From contig NZ_JAYFUM010000023.1 of assembly GCF_034929435.1 (NCBI RefSeq), positions 62,001-126,000 of the forward strand: 64,000 bases of DNA, read 5' to 3'. The notes under the pieces were generated by a model. That model was given only the letters and a program-made list of their open reading frames with translations, made no database searches and was not told where the DNA came from. Source of the DNA: Arcicella rigui (GTDB lineage: Bacteria > Bacteroidota > Bacteroidia > Cytophagales > Spirosomataceae). The translations under genes and the position numbers were made by a program. Numbering within the stretch: the stretch's first letter is position 1; the number at the start of each line of letters is the position of its first letter. This document shows positions 7,603-17,175 of this stretch, in pieces.

Positions 7603-8877
7603 CTACAAATCTATTTTTTGCATTTTGGGTGTAAGCAGGTGAATTACTCCCCAAGCCAACAAGTACGCAAATCCGCAAACTAAGAAGATGATATTGTAGC
7701 CACCGTTGAGGTCGCCTAATAATTTGTACTTGTCCAAAATGATTCCAATAAAATATGGGAACAAAACGCCTCCCAAAGAACCTGCCATTCCGCCAATGCC
7801 TACGACTGAACTAATGGCTTTTTTCGGAAACATATCTGAAACAATGGTGAAAATATTGGCACTCCAAGCCTGATGAGCCGAAGCCGCCAAGCTTATTAAA
7901 AACACTGCAACCCAAATATCCGAAGCATAACGAGCTAACACAATGGGCGTTACGGCCATGGCAAAAATAAACATGGCTGTTTTTCGGGCTTTGAAGACCG
8001 TCCAACCTTTTTTGATAAAATAGCCCGATAAATAACCACCACCGATACTTCCAAGCGTTGTACAAGTATATAATACAGCAAGATGCAAGCTTGGTTTTTT
8101 CAAATCTAAAGCAAAAGTCGAGGAAAAATACGAAGGCAACCAGAACAGGAAAAACCACCAAATGGGGTCGGTCAGGAATTTACCAGCTACAAAAGCCCAC
8201 GTTTGTTTGTACTTAAATAATTGTAGCCAAGGTACTGAATCTCCCGTAATTTCTTCTTCGTTATCGCTGTGGATATGCTGAAATTCTTCGGCTGAAAGAT
8301 TTTTTTTGCGAGCAGGTATTTCATAAATAAACCACCAGAATACTAACCAGATAAAACCTATTGCCCCTGTAATAATGAAGGCTTCTTCCCAACCGTAAGC
8401 TCCTAAAATCCACGGAACCATAATGGGTGCAACAACTGCCCCAATGTTTGCTCCTGAATTGAAAATACCTGTGGCTAAAGCTCTTTCTTTTTTAGGAAAC
8501 CACTCCGCTACCGACTTGATAGCGGCAGGGAAATTCCCAGCTTCACCAAAACCCAGTGATGCACGGGCAATGCTAAAGCCTAAAGTAGTTTTGGCGGCGG
8601 CATGAAAAATAGCGGCAATACTCCAAATAATAATGGAAATTGTATAACCCATTTTCGTCCCGATTTTATCAATAATTCTTCCGAATATCAATAAACCAAT
8701 GGCATAAGATGCCGTAAAAGCCATTACTACTTTAGAGTAATCACTCTCTGACCAAGATAATTCCTTTTCGAGTGTTGGTTTTAGTAAGCCAATTACTTGT
8801 CTATCAAGATAATTGATGGTTGTGGCAAAAAACAACAAGGCTACAATCGTCCAACGGTAAGTACCTGATTTTTTCAT
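7603..8877 (-). CDS. MFS transporter, hexuronate-type (ExuT-like)
   Basis: A 424-residue transporter with 12 hydrophobic segments. Family marks are FFATTINYLDRQVIGLL in helix 1, the loop GRIIDKIGTKMG after helix 2, and ARASLGFGEAGNFPAAIKSV followed by EWFPKKERALATG. This last segment is characteristic of the anion:cation symporter (ExuT/GudP) branch, which carries glucuronate, galacturonate and related acids. Its start codon overlaps the stop of the GH43 gene (TAATG), so the two are translationally coupled. As the last gene before a strong terminator in a cluster with GH67 and UxuA, glucuronate or an aldouronate is the likely substrate (inference). A cytoplasmic loop near residue 190-215 is acidic. 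Confidence 0.9.
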   Translation of the reverse strand: MKKSGTYRWTIVALLFFATTINYLDRQVIGLLKPTLEKELSWSESDYSKVVMAFTASYAIGLLIFGRIIDKIGTKMGYTISIIIWSIAAIFHAAAKTTLGFSIARASLGFGEAGNFPAAIKSVAEWFPKKERALATGIFNSGANIGAVVAPIMVPWILGAYGWEEAFIITGAIGFIWLVFWWFIYEIPARKKNLSAEEFQHIHSDNEEEITGDSVPWLQLFKYKQTWAFVAGKFLTDPIWWFFLFWLPSYFSSTFALDLKKPSLHLAVLYTCTTLGSIGGGYLSGYFIKKGWTVFKARKTAMFIFAMAVTPIVLARYASDIWVAVFLISLAASAHQAWSANIFTIVSDMFPKKAISSVVGIGGMAGSLGGVLFPYFIGIILDKYKLLGDLNGGYNIIFLVCGFAYLLAWGVIHLLTPKMQKIDL

Positions 8878-9908
8878 TATTTATAAGCTGAGATTGTCTG
8901 AATACTTCCGTCTGGATTATGTTTCAATTCAGTCACTTTTACATTTCTTAAATGTGTTTTTCCTGAAATCTGTACGTCGTGATAAAATAAATACCATTTG
9001 CCTTTGATTTCAACAATTGAATGGTGGTTTGTCCAGCCATCAACAGGATTCAACACAACGCCTTGATAAGTAAATGGGCCGTAAGGATTATCTCCAGTAG
9101 CATAAGCGATAAAGTGTGTATCACCCGTTGAATAAGAGAAGTAATATTTTCCTTTGTACTTGTGCAACCAAGAAGCTTCAAAAAAACGTTTGGTATTATC
9201 GCCTGCTAATAATTCTTTTCCATTTTTATCAAGGATTTTTACGTCTTTTGCTTCTTCGGCAAAGCTCAACATATCTTTACTTAACTTCGCAATTTTAGGC
9301 GATAAAGCTGGCTGATTGTCGTCTTGTAATTTTCCATTTGGCTCATAAGTTCCTGTTTTCCAACGTTGTAATTGTCCGCCCCAGATACCTCCGAAGTACA
9401 TATAGTAACTTCCGTCTGTATCTTTAAAAACACATGGGTCGATACTGAAACTTCCTTTGATAGGTGCTGGTTCGGCTTTGAATGGCCCAACTGGACTTTT
9501 ACTGGTTGCAACGCCAATTCTGAAAACATCACTTTTGTCTTTCACGGGAAAGTACAAATAATAAGTACCATTTTTGAAAGCTGCATCTGGTGCCCATAAT
9601 TGGCGACCAGCCCAAGGAATATTCTTGATGTCTAAAGCTACGCCATTGTCTTTTACTTTTCCTCCGATTTTATCCAATGATAAAATATGAAAATCTTTCA
9701 TATCAAAATGACCGCCTTCATCGTCCTCTTTTACGCCAGACTCAATGTCATGCGATGGGTAAATATAAATTTTACCATTGAATACATGAGCTGAAGGGTC
9801 GGCTGTGAAAATATGCGAAACCAAAGGTTGAGAAATAGGCTTCTTTGCTTGACCCAAAACTGACAATGAAGTAGCAAGCATTAAAATTGACAAAATTTGT
9901 TTTTTCAT
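8877..9908 (-). CDS. Glycoside hydrolase family 43 protein (xylosidase/arabinosidase type)
   Basis: A 343-residue secreted enzyme with a signal peptide (KKQILSILMLATSLSVLGQA). The five-bladed GH43 propeller is recognisable, with the expected catalytic residues: Asp37 in TADPSAHVF (base), Asp157 in SIDPCVFKD (pKa modulator) and Glu244 in RFFEASWLHK (acid). WAPDAAF at 106-112 is also typical. GH43 enzymes hydrolyse beta-xylosides or alpha-L-arabinofuranosides by inversion. In this cluster it would trim xylo-oligosaccharide after GH67 removes glucuronic acid. No accessory carbohydrate-binding domain is present. It starts a sub-operon with the MFS gene, preceded by a good phylum-type promoter at 9965-9995. 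Confidence 0.9.
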   Translation of the reverse strand: MKKQILSILMLATSLSVLGQAKKPISQPLVSHIFTADPSAHVFNGKIYIYPSHDIESGVKEDDEGGHFDMKDFHILSLDKIGGKVKDNGVALDIKNIPWAGRQLWAPDAAFKNGTYYLYFPVKDKSDVFRIGVATSKSPVGPFKAEPAPIKGSFSIDPCVFKDTDGSYYMYFGGIWGGQLQRWKTGTYEPNGKLQDDNQPALSPKIAKLSKDMLSFAEEAKDVKILDKNGKELLAGDNTKRFFEASWLHKYKGKYYFSYSTGDTHFIAYATGDNPYGPFTYQGVVLNPVDGWTNHHSIVEIKGKWYLFYHDVQISGKTHLRNVKVTELKHNPDGSIQTISAYK

Positions 9909-9964
9909 GATTAATTAAATTAGAAATAAGCTGTTTTTTTAATTGAAAAAAGTATTGTATTCGA

Positions 9965-9995
9965 CAAATTTATGACAATATCTATCTTTTTCAAT
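9965..9995 (-). promoter_or_regulatory. Putative Bacteroidota promoter for GH43-MFS
   Basis: On the minus strand, ATTG (9995-9992), a 19-nt spacer and TAAATTTG (9972-9965) match the TTTG-N19-TAnnTTTG consensus with one mismatch in the upstream box. Expected transcription start about 9958, giving a leader of about 50 nt before the GH43 ATG at 9908. Confidence 0.6.
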
Positions 9996-10086
9996 ACATT
10001 TTCAATAAAAATATAGAACACATAAGAACACTTATCGGCTTTAGGCATTAAATTTTGTAGCAAAAAGCTTATAGCCTAAAGCAACT

Positions 10087-10836
10087 CTAAAATCCTATTG
10101 AATTTCCGCCATCCACAGGAAGTGAAGCACCTGTGATATACTTTGCTTCGTCGGAAGATAAAAATACTGCTGCCATACCAATATCTTCGGGCTGACCGAA
10201 ATAGCCCATTGGCGTTCTGTCGAGAGCTTTGTGTTTTCTGGCAGGGTCGGAATTCATAGCAGTTTTTGACATTGCCGTTTCAATAAATCCGGGAGCAATG
10301 GCATTTACTCGAACATTTTGTGTTGAAAATTCCATTGCTAAAGCTTTTACCATGCCTTCAACCCCACATTTTGAAGCCGTGTAAGCCACTACTCTGTCGA
10401 TACCATAATAGGCCGCCATTGAAGAAATCATCAAAATTGAACCTTTTTTGCGTGGAAGCATTCTTTTCGCACAAGCTCTTGTCAGGGCGAAAACGGCATT
10501 CAAATTGGTATTGACAATTCTGCTAAATTCTTCGTCTGTTACTTCTACGGCAAATTTTTTCATATTGATTCCCGCATTGTTGACCAAAATATCAATCTCT
10601 CCAATTTCTGTCTCAACTTGGTCAACCAAGTCTTCTAAACGCTCTAAATCCGTCACATCATTGACGAAGTAAAAAGCGTTTTCACCCAATGCCGATACGG
10701 CTTCATTGAGCATTTGTTCACGTCTGCCCGTGATGACTACTTTCGCTCCTGCTTGAATCATGCACTGAGCAATGGCAAAGCCAATTCCACTTCCACCCCC
10801 AGTAATCAGGGCAATTTTTCCTTGTAATGAAAACAT
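10087..10836 (-). CDS. SDR family NAD(P)-dependent oxidoreductase (probable fructuronate/uronate reductase role)
   Basis: A 249-residue classical short-chain dehydrogenase. The cofactor motif TGGGSGIG is at 12-19, NNAG at 86-89, the catalytic Ser in ISSM (138-139), Tyr152 and Lys156 in AYTASK, and PVDGG near the C-terminus. The Rossmann motif is followed by TGRR, which favours NADP. In many Bacteroidota uronate clusters an SDR next to uxuA replaces UxuB and reduces fructuronate to mannonate; 5-keto-D-gluconate reductase and KduD-like enzymes share this sequence type, so the substrate is inferred from its neighbour uxuA. It lies between a composite palindrome (upstream) and the GH43 promoter. 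Confidence 0.88.
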   Translation of the reverse strand: MFSLQGKIALITGGGSGIGFAIAQCMIQAGAKVVITGRREQMLNEAVSALGENAFYFVNDVTDLERLEDLVDQVETEIGEIDILVNNAGINMKKFAVEVTDEEFSRIVNTNLNAVFALTRACAKRMLPRKKGSILMISSMAAYYGIDRVVAYTASKCGVEGMVKALAMEFSTQNVRVNAIAPGFIETAMSKTAMNSDPARKHKALDRTPMGYFGQPEDIGMAAVFLSSDEAKYITGASLPVDGGNSIGF

Positions 10837-10848
10837 AATTTTTTTAGC

Positions 10849-11056
10849 TGTAAGCTTTGAGCGGTGAGCTATGAGCCATCAGCTTTTTTAATTGAAAGTA
10901 TTTAAGGACGAATTTACTACACAGAGTTTAGCAGAGTTTTAAGAGTTTCACAGAGAAATATGATTATAAAAACACTCTGTGAAACTCTTTTAATTCTCTA
11001 TGTTACTCTGTGTCAAGCTGGTGGCTCAAAGCTCAAAGCTCATCGCTGACAGCTAA
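10849..11056. repeat. Composite large palindrome between SDR and GH67 genes
   Basis: Outer arms are degenerate GAGCTnTGAGC-type arrays. AGCTGTAAGCTTTGAGC at 10849 pairs imperfectly with the reverse complement of GCTCAAAGCTCATCGCTGAC near 11032-11052. Inner arms at 10918-10956 (ACACAGAGTT...GAGTTTCACAGAG) pair with 10973-11014 (ACTCTGTGAAACTC...ACTCTGTGT). The whole 208-bp gap is therefore one imperfect nested palindrome. Related elements fill the gaps at 14.43-14.61 and 17.18-17.36 kb. Confidence 0.75.
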
Positions 11057-11060
11057 AAAA

Positions 11061-13169
11061 CTATCTCAACTGATAAATCTCCACCAATTTTTTTACTTCT
11101 TCCAAACTCCTTTCTGGTTTCGGGAATTGTGCTGGAATTGGCATTTTGGAATATTGTTGGAAGTACAAAACACAAGCATCACGCCACCAAACGGCTTCTC
11201 TTTCTTGTACTGCCAAACGCCCAGCTACGTCTTCAAAAATTTCTTTGTCAATGTTGGGTTTTACCGTATTCCATGCTTTACGCATTTCTTTTACTGAAGC
11301 TAAACCTGTGTAATAGCGAGTACAGAGTTCGTCCCAAAGTGTGTTGCCTGTTGATAATTTTGTTTTCCAAGCCACATGGTGAAACCACAATAAGTACGGC
11401 AATGGCGTTTTGGCTGGGTCATTCCATTGATTTTGTACTTCGGGCGTGTAAAGTAAAAGTGCTTCCGAACCATTTTTGGTTCTGTCGAAACCAATCCCCA
11501 AAGTATCAGCACGGTGATAATATGCCGAAGCCCAATCGGAACGGTCGCTTTTCATCAACCAAGGCTCAGGCCCAAAGTGAATGCCTTGCCCCATGATGTG
11601 ATGTAAACCCAAAGGAGTGGTGAAATTCACATAATTTTCACGAGATTCCATTAAAAGTTTAGTCACAGTTTTGACTGTTTTTACCTCGTGACTCAATGTC
11701 ATTTTTACCCATTCATTAGCAATTTGCTCAGATGATAATTCATGATTCCAAGCCAAACGACCAAAAGCATACCAATTGGCTTGCGACATAAAATGCCCTG
11801 TCCAGTTTCTATCCGAACCCGTATTGGCTACGCCTGCAATGGCAGTTAATTGATAATTATGCAAAGAACCATCCACTACTTTTGCCACCGTCGAACCTTT
11901 TCCTTTTACATAAGTATCTGATTCTAAACACTCTTTAAACAGAGGAGCTAAATACACCAAGTTGGTTGTAAAACCCAAGTACTCTTGTGTAATCTGAAAT
12001 TCCATTGCCAAAGGCGTTTTGGGCATTGCTCCAAAAAGCGGATGAAAAGGCTCACGTGGTTGAAAATCTATCGGCCCATTTTTTACTTGAACGATTACTT
12101 TTTTATCAAACTGTCCATCTAAAGGTTTGAAGTCCTTGTACGCTTCTTTATAGCGGTCGCCTTTCGGATCGTCTTTTGAACTTGGTTTATACACGAATGC
12201 TCGCCAAATCACTACGCCAGTGTATGGTTTTAAAGCTTCTGCCAACATATTTGCTCCGTCGGCATGAGTTCTGCCAAAATCTTGAGGGCCGGGTTCGCCT
12301 TCTGAATTGGCTTTTACCAAGTATCCTCCAAAATCAGGAATGATGCTATAAATTTCTTGTGTTTTAGCCTGCCACCAAGCACGTACTTGTGGGTCGAGTG
12401 GGTCAGAAGTTTTTGCTCCTTTGAGAATTTTCGGAGCAGCAAAATTGATAGATAAAAATACTTTGATGCCATAAGGACGAAAAACATCTGCCAATGCTTT
12501 TACTTTCAACAAGTACTCTTTTGTCATAAATCTTGCACTGGCATTTACATTATTTACCACGGTGGCGTTGATGCCAATTGAGGCATTCGCACGAGCATAA
12601 TCTTTATAGCGTGGGTCGATATTTTCGGGCAATTCGTACCATTTCCACAGAGAAGAACCAGCATAACCTCTTTCGATTGTTCCGAGTGGATTATCCCAAT
12701 GATTCAACATTCTGTATTGAATTTTGGGATTACTTATTATCGAAATATTCGTCAAAGATTTTCCTGTTTGAATACTTCTGAGTAATTCAAAAGTACCGTA
12801 CAAAATGCCTTTTTCAGTATTGGCATTGATGACGATATTACCATTTTGGTTTTTAATGGAATAACCTTCTTCGTTTAAATCTTTGTTTTCCGACAATTGA
12901 AAAATAATTCCTCCAGTACTTTTTGAAGTAGCAACTACTGGAACAGATTTGCCTAACAAACCTTTTAAACCCAATTGTAATTCGCTTGAAGCAGTTTTTG
13001 CAATTTCGCCTTGAACGTTGGCAACAATGAATTTTGTAAGACGAGCATAATTTTCTCTTTCTTGCTGATTCTTGATTAAATCATATTTCAACCACAAACG
13101 ATAGCCATCGTCTGCAAAGGTTTTTGTGCTTAGGCAAAGCAATAAAAGGTACAGTATTTTTTTGAACAT
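11061..13169 (-). CDS. aguA: Alpha-glucuronidase, GH67
   Basis: A 702-residue secreted enzyme with a short signal peptide (KKILYLLLLCLSTKTFA). It removes 4-O-methyl-glucuronic or glucuronic acid from the non-reducing end of aldouronic acids released from glucuronoxylan. The GH67 core is clear: KANSEGEPGPQDFGRTHADG with the acid Glu, then GPIDFQPREPFHPL with one catalytic base and LAMEFQITQEYLG with the other (D/E pair of the family), and LLWFHHV further on. The first 150 residues form the GH67N beta domain, and the C-terminal helical GH67C domain is complete. Length is normal for the family (about 700). The gene lies 39 bp after uxuA in the same direction, tying glucuronate release to its metabolism. 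Confidence 0.96.
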   Translation of the reverse strand: MFKKILYLLLLCLSTKTFADDGYRLWLKYDLIKNQQERENYARLTKFIVANVQGEIAKTASSELQLGLKGLLGKSVPVVATSKSTGGIIFQLSENKDLNEEGYSIKNQNGNIVINANTEKGILYGTFELLRSIQTGKSLTNISIISNPKIQYRMLNHWDNPLGTIERGYAGSSLWKWYELPENIDPRYKDYARANASIGINATVVNNVNASARFMTKEYLLKVKALADVFRPYGIKVFLSINFAAPKILKGAKTSDPLDPQVRAWWQAKTQEIYSIIPDFGGYLVKANSEGEPGPQDFGRTHADGANMLAEALKPYTGVVIWRAFVYKPSSKDDPKGDRYKEAYKDFKPLDGQFDKKVIVQVKNGPIDFQPREPFHPLFGAMPKTPLAMEFQITQEYLGFTTNLVYLAPLFKECLESDTYVKGKGSTVAKVVDGSLHNYQLTAIAGVANTGSDRNWTGHFMSQANWYAFGRLAWNHELSSEQIANEWVKMTLSHEVKTVKTVTKLLMESRENYVNFTTPLGLHHIMGQGIHFGPEPWLMKSDRSDWASAYYHRADTLGIGFDRTKNGSEALLLYTPEVQNQWNDPAKTPLPYLLWFHHVAWKTKLSTGNTLWDELCTRYYTGLASVKEMRKAWNTVKPNIDKEIFEDVAGRLAVQEREAVWWRDACVLYFQQYSKMPIPAQFPKPERSLEEVKKLVEIYQLR

Positions 13170-13207
13170 TTTAGATAAATTTTCTTAAACAATGATGGCA
13201 TATACAC

Positions 13208-14416
13208 TTACTTCAAACTACGTTCAATCCCCAATTGTAACCCTCTTAATTCTGCTAATCCTTTCAAACGACCAATGGCTGCATAACCAGGATATGATTT
13301 ACTCTTCCCTGTTTTATCCAAATCGTCTAACATTAAATGCCCATGGTCTGGTCGCATAGGAATCGCAAAAACACCTTCGTTGACTGCTTTTCTACGATTT
13401 TGTTCCAACACAATTGCCTTTACCACTTCGTACATATCTACATCGCCAGCCAAATGAGCAGCTTCGTGAAAATTCAATGGGTTTTCCTCTCTTTTGGTTG
13501 TTCTCAAGTGTAAAAAATGGATGCGTTCACCAAAGCGTTGAATCATTTTTGGTAAGTCATTGTCTTCTCTCACGCCCAAAGAACCCGTACAAAAAGTAAT
13601 ACCATTGGCTATTACATCGCAAGCGTCCATCAATTGAGCCAAGTCTTTTTCAGTACTTACTACTCTGGGCAAGCCTAACAAAGATTTTGGTGGGTCGTCG
13701 GGATGAATACATAAATTCACGCCTAATTCCTGAGCCAAAGGAGCAATTTGTTGCACGAAATAATACAAATTGGCTCGCAGTTCTGCATCGCCGATATGTT
13801 TGTAATTATCTAATAAAGCTTGAAAATTACTGAGTTCAAATGCTTCTTCAGAACCGGGTAAACCCAATAAAACGGTATTGGTCAGCAAAGCGATTTCTTC
13901 GGCAGTCATACGTTCAAACTTCTGTAATGCTGAGACTTGTACTTCTTCCGAATAATCTAAAGGGGCATTGGGTCTTTTCAGAATGTATAAATCAAAAAGA
14001 GCAAAATCCTCCCAAACAAAACGCAAAGCTTTTGAGCCATCGGGCATTTCATAATTTAGGTTTGTTCTTGACCAATCCAATACGGGCATGAAATTATAAC
14101 ATACCGTTTTGATGCCACAAGCTGCTAAATTTTGAAGTGAAATCTTATAATTTTCAATATAAATTTTTCTCGAAGGCAAACCTTTTTTGATGTCTTCGTG
14201 AACTGGCAAACTCTCTACAACCACCCAAGTAAGAGGAGTATATTTATCGTTATCTGCTTCAATTATTTGGATTCTTTTTTTGATTTCTTCAATTGTCCAA
14301 ACTTCTCCAACAGGTATTTGGTGCAAGGCTGAAACTACACCCGTACAACCTGCTTGGCGAATGTGCATCAAAGAAACTGGGTCGTTGGGGCCAAACCAAC
14401 GCATTGTGTGCATCAT
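13208..14416 (-). CDS. uxuA: Mannonate dehydratase UxuA
   Basis: A 402-residue TIM-barrel enzyme that dehydrates D-mannonate to 2-keto-3-deoxy-D-gluconate. Typical segments are MRWFGPNDPVSLMHIRQAGC at the start, VVESLPVHEDIKKG, YNFMPVLDWSRTNLNYEMPD, NLCIHPDDPPKSLLGLPR, TFCTGSLG, HFLHLRTTK and PMRPDHGHLMLDD. Together these include the metal-binding His, Cys and Asp residues of the family. There are two adjacent ATG codons; the second in-frame Met before RWFG is the homologous start, so the precise start is open by three codons. It is followed 39 bp later by GH67 and preceded by a composite palindrome. The isomerase UxaC and the KDG kinase/aldolase are not in the window. Confidence 0.96.
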   Translation of the reverse strand: MMHTMRWFGPNDPVSLMHIRQAGCTGVVSALHQIPVGEVWTIEEIKKRIQIIEADNDKYTPLTWVVVESLPVHEDIKKGLPSRKIYIENYKISLQNLAACGIKTVCYNFMPVLDWSRTNLNYEMPDGSKALRFVWEDFALFDLYILKRPNAPLDYSEEVQVSALQKFERMTAEEIALLTNTVLLGLPGSEEAFELSNFQALLDNYKHIGDAELRANLYYFVQQIAPLAQELGVNLCIHPDDPPKSLLGLPRVVSTEKDLAQLMDACDVIANGITFCTGSLGVREDNDLPKMIQRFGERIHFLHLRTTKREENPLNFHEAAHLAGDVDMYEVVKAIVLEQNRRKAVNEGVFAIPMRPDHGHLMLDDLDKTGKSKSYPGYAAIGRLKGLAELRGLQLGIERSLK

Positions 14417-14429
14417 TTGAGTTGTGAAT

Positions 14430-14614
14430 TATGAGTTTTGAATGATGAATTATTTTAATCTGATTGCTGGATAATTTTCTTACACAGAGTTAAGCAAAGT
14501 TCTTTCTTGAGTTTCACAGAGTCTTCATAATAATCTCAGTGAAACTCATTTATTCTCAGTGGCTCTCTGTGTCTTTCATAAGAAAAGCTCGTCGCTCATT
14601 GCTCAAAGCTGATA
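14430..14614. repeat. Composite palindrome between Gfo/Idh and uxuA genes
   Basis: Starts with a degenerate TGAGTTGTGAATTATGAGTT stretch. ACACAGAG (14482) through GAGTTTCACAGAG (14509-14521) is then mirrored by AGTGAAACTC (14538-14547) and CTCTCTGTGT (14563-14572). It ends with a GCTCGTCGCTCATTGCTC array (14586 on). Same architecture as the 10.85 and 17.18 kb gaps. Confidence 0.7.
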
Positions 14615-14615
14615 G

Positions 14616-15776
14616 CTAAACCAAAATACGAGCAAATTTTTGTGCTTTTATCGACAATTCTGTGGCTAAAAAGCAGTGTTCTTGACTCATGGCTGTTTCT
14701 GTACGGTTCACAATATCGTTTACCAATTGCTCGCCATAAGGTAATACTTCATTGTTACAGTCGATGTACTTTGTTTCTTTGTTGTTTACCAAGTATAAAT
14801 TATTACCGCTATCACGATTAGCAATATCAATATTTTTACGGATTTCGATATAACCTTCTGTTCCAAGAATCGTCAAGCGACCGTCGCCCCAAGTTTTTAA
14901 ACCATCTGGTGAAAACCAATCTACTCTTACATAACCCGTTCCTTCATTTCCACGCAAAACCATATCGCCAAAATCTTCAAATTGTGAATATTGTTTGTGG
15001 GTATAATTAGCTACTTGCGAGCTTACAACTTCCGCTTTGGTTGAACCTGTAAAGAATAAAAATTGGTCGCATTGATGAGAACCAATGTCGCAAAGGATGC
15101 CACCAAATTGTTTTTTATCAAAAAACCAAGCGGGTCTCGACGCAAGATTGATTCTATGTGGCCCCATACCAATCGTTTGAATTACTTTGCCAATCGCTCC
15201 GGCTTTTACCAATTCTCCAGCCTTTACAGTAGCCTTATTTTCAAAGCGTTCACTGAACATAATTGAATATATTCGCTTAGTCTCTTTTTGTACTTTTCTT
15301 ACTTCTGCCAATTGCTCAAGTGTTGTTATGCCCGGTTTATCCGACATAAAATCTTTTCCGTGTTTCATTACTCTGATTCCCAAAGGAGCTCTTTCACTGG
15401 CAATGGCTGAACTTAAAACCAGTTGAATAGATGAATCTTCCAAAATTTCAGCTTCGCTTGATGCCTGTTTTGCATTAGGGTATCTTTTAGCAAAATTGCT
15501 TAACAAATCTGCTTCTTTCGCATAATAAGAAACCAATTCTCCACCGCCACGAATCACAGCTTCTACTTGTCCGTAAATATGTCCATGATTCATTCCAATC
15601 ACGGCAAATTTGATTTTTGGAGCAATATTTTTGTGAATATAGGGCGATACGATTGTTTTACTCTGTGTTGAATTTGCCGTTACTTCTTGTGAAATACTGG
15701 GTAATAATACCAAACCAGTCGCCGAAGCAAGGGTATTTTTAAGAAAATCTCTACGTTTATTTTGTTCGTTTTTCAT
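14616..15776 (-). CDS. Gfo/Idh/MocA family oxidoreductase with twin-arginine leader
   Basis: A 386-residue protein. The N-terminus KRRDFLKNTLASATGLVLL is a twin-arginine type leader, followed by a Rossmann start (IKFAVIGMNHGHIYGQ) in which the usual GxGxxG is replaced by GMNHGH. The family EKP motif appears as DKPGITTLEQL, and the domain with SERFENKATVKAGELVKAGAIG is the standard second half. Export to the periplasm or membrane and a sugar or cyclitol substrate are inferred. It is 15 bp downstream of the next Gfo/Idh gene, so the two are one unit. The atypical nucleotide motif is shared with some Bacteroidota members that carry tightly bound NAD(H). Confidence 0.85.
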   Translation of the reverse strand: MKNEQNKRRDFLKNTLASATGLVLLPSISQEVTANSTQSKTIVSPYIHKNIAPKIKFAVIGMNHGHIYGQVEAVIRGGGELVSYYAKEADLLSNFAKRYPNAKQASSEAEILEDSSIQLVLSSAIASERAPLGIRVMKHGKDFMSDKPGITTLEQLAEVRKVQKETKRIYSIMFSERFENKATVKAGELVKAGAIGKVIQTIGMGPHRINLASRPAWFFDKKQFGGILCDIGSHQCDQFLFFTGSTKAEVVSSQVANYTHKQYSQFEDFGDMVLRGNEGTGYVRVDWFSPDGLKTWGDGRLTILGTEGYIEIRKNIDIANRDSGNNLYLVNNKETKYIDCNNEVLPYGEQLVNDIVNRTETAMSQEHCFLATELSIKAQKFARILV

Positions 15777-15791
15777 AGTTTCAATATGGTT

Positions 15792-17174
15792 TTATTTAGC
15801 TGACTTAGTCTTTTTAGCAATTTCTAAAGCTTTAGTGGTAGTATAATACTTTGAAATCATGTTGGGTACTTCCCAATTCGGCAATTTACCTTCTTTCAAA
15901 AATGCCAAGTATTTTTCTGTTACTCTTCCAAAATGTGCTTCATGTCCTTCTTTGTACTTTTCAGGGATAATTACTTCCCAGCCTTTGGCATTTTTTTTAA
16001 CTGAAATTCCTGCAAAATCCTTTTGTAAATCAGCTACTGCTTTTGAAAGCTCTGCTTCATAATAATCCGAAACATTCACTGGTTCAATGTATAAAGTAGG
16101 TTTATAAGCTTGTTCTGCTCCTTGACGAATGATGAGATTGGCTTTTGTGCCACGCATAATTGAGTAATGCGTATCTCCCCCACCTTCTGGTGCTTTATAA
16201 GCCCAAATCACAGAAGCTTTGGCATGAACGCCTTTTAGCTGATAATTGATTTCGCCATTGGCATAGATTTTCAATGTAGTATCATTAGCTAAATCTTTCT
16301 TTAAAAATGCTGGAAATTCTTCTGTTTTCGTGATAGTTTTAAACTGATTTAAAGTCATTTCAGTAGTCCAACGCTTGGCATTCGTGATTTTGATGTCTTT
16401 TTTATAGTCAATTACTTGTGCTGGAAAACACTCCCACTGAATCAAATCAACTAAATGCGTAGTTACATCTACAATTCCTTCGCCTTGTTGTGCTACGTCC
16501 ATAAACCAAGTAGGTCTTGTGAGTACACTTCCTGAAACGTATTTATAGAAATGGTGAACGCTTTCTTTAGTAACGGCTGGATTTTCGGGCGTACCTTTTT
16601 CAAGTTTTCCAAAAACCGAAGGAATCATCGAAAAGGCTCTTTGCAACATCGTACTGATTTCATAACGCTCGGTCATAATATCATAAAGCAATACTTTATT
16701 TTCAGCGGCTTTTTTAAAGGTAGCTTGAAGTTTCGGAAAATCTTTGGCATCAATTATCATCGGTTTATCGGAAAGTACATTAAAGCCTGCACCGATAGAC
16801 TTTGCCAAATAATCTGCTTTAATTCTATTATTTCCTGCAATCACGACTACATTTCCTGCTTTTTCAGCCAACATTTTTTCGAGATAATCATTACCTGCAT
16901 AAATTTTCTCGTGCCATGAAGTCGGACTTTCTGCCCTTGAATTATAAGAATTGATTCTATCTAAATGATAGTGCAAATCATTGCCCACAGGTGCATATAC
17001 TTGCACGGTCGGACTTACTTCTGGATACATATTTTTCTGCACCAAAGCCGCATGAAAATGACCAGGGTCAAGAGTAATGAGTTTTACAGTCGTCTTCGGT
17101 TTCTGTGCAAAAGCAAGCGAAGACAAACCTAAACTTATACTAAGTAGTGTTGTATTGAAATGAATAAATTTCAT
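15792..17174 (-). CDS. Gfo/Idh/MocA-type protein with putative oxidoreductase C-terminal domain, secreted
   Basis: A 460-residue protein with a Sec signal peptide (TLLSISLGLSSLAFAQ). After it comes VKLITLDPGHFHAALVQKNM, the hallmark of a secreted Bacteroidota family usually annotated as putative oxidoreductase C-terminal domain-containing protein. The Rossmann region continues with VVVIAGNNRIK, then VLSDKPMI (EKP-like), and the C-terminal half has HHFYKYVSG and WFMDVAQQGEGIVDVTTHLVD. The substrate is unknown; family members sit in polysaccharide and uronate clusters. It is tightly packed between two other Gfo/Idh genes, with a 191-bp repeat-filled gap upstream. Confidence 0.83.
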   Translation of the reverse strand: MKFIHFNTTLLSISLGLSSLAFAQKPKTTVKLITLDPGHFHAALVQKNMYPEVSPTVQVYAPVGNDLHYHLDRINSYNSRAESPTSWHEKIYAGNDYLEKMLAEKAGNVVVIAGNNRIKADYLAKSIGAGFNVLSDKPMIIDAKDFPKLQATFKKAAENKVLLYDIMTERYEISTMLQRAFSMIPSVFGKLEKGTPENPAVTKESVHHFYKYVSGSVLTRPTWFMDVAQQGEGIVDVTTHLVDLIQWECFPAQVIDYKKDIKITNAKRWTTEMTLNQFKTITKTEEFPAFLKKDLANDTTLKIYANGEINYQLKGVHAKASVIWAYKAPEGGGDTHYSIMRGTKANLIIRQGAEQAYKPTLYIEPVNVSDYYEAELSKAVADLQKDFAGISVKKNAKGWEVIIPEKYKEGHEAHFGRVTEKYLAFLKEGKLPNWEVPNMISKYYTTTKALEIAKKTKSAK

Positions 17175-17175
17175 G

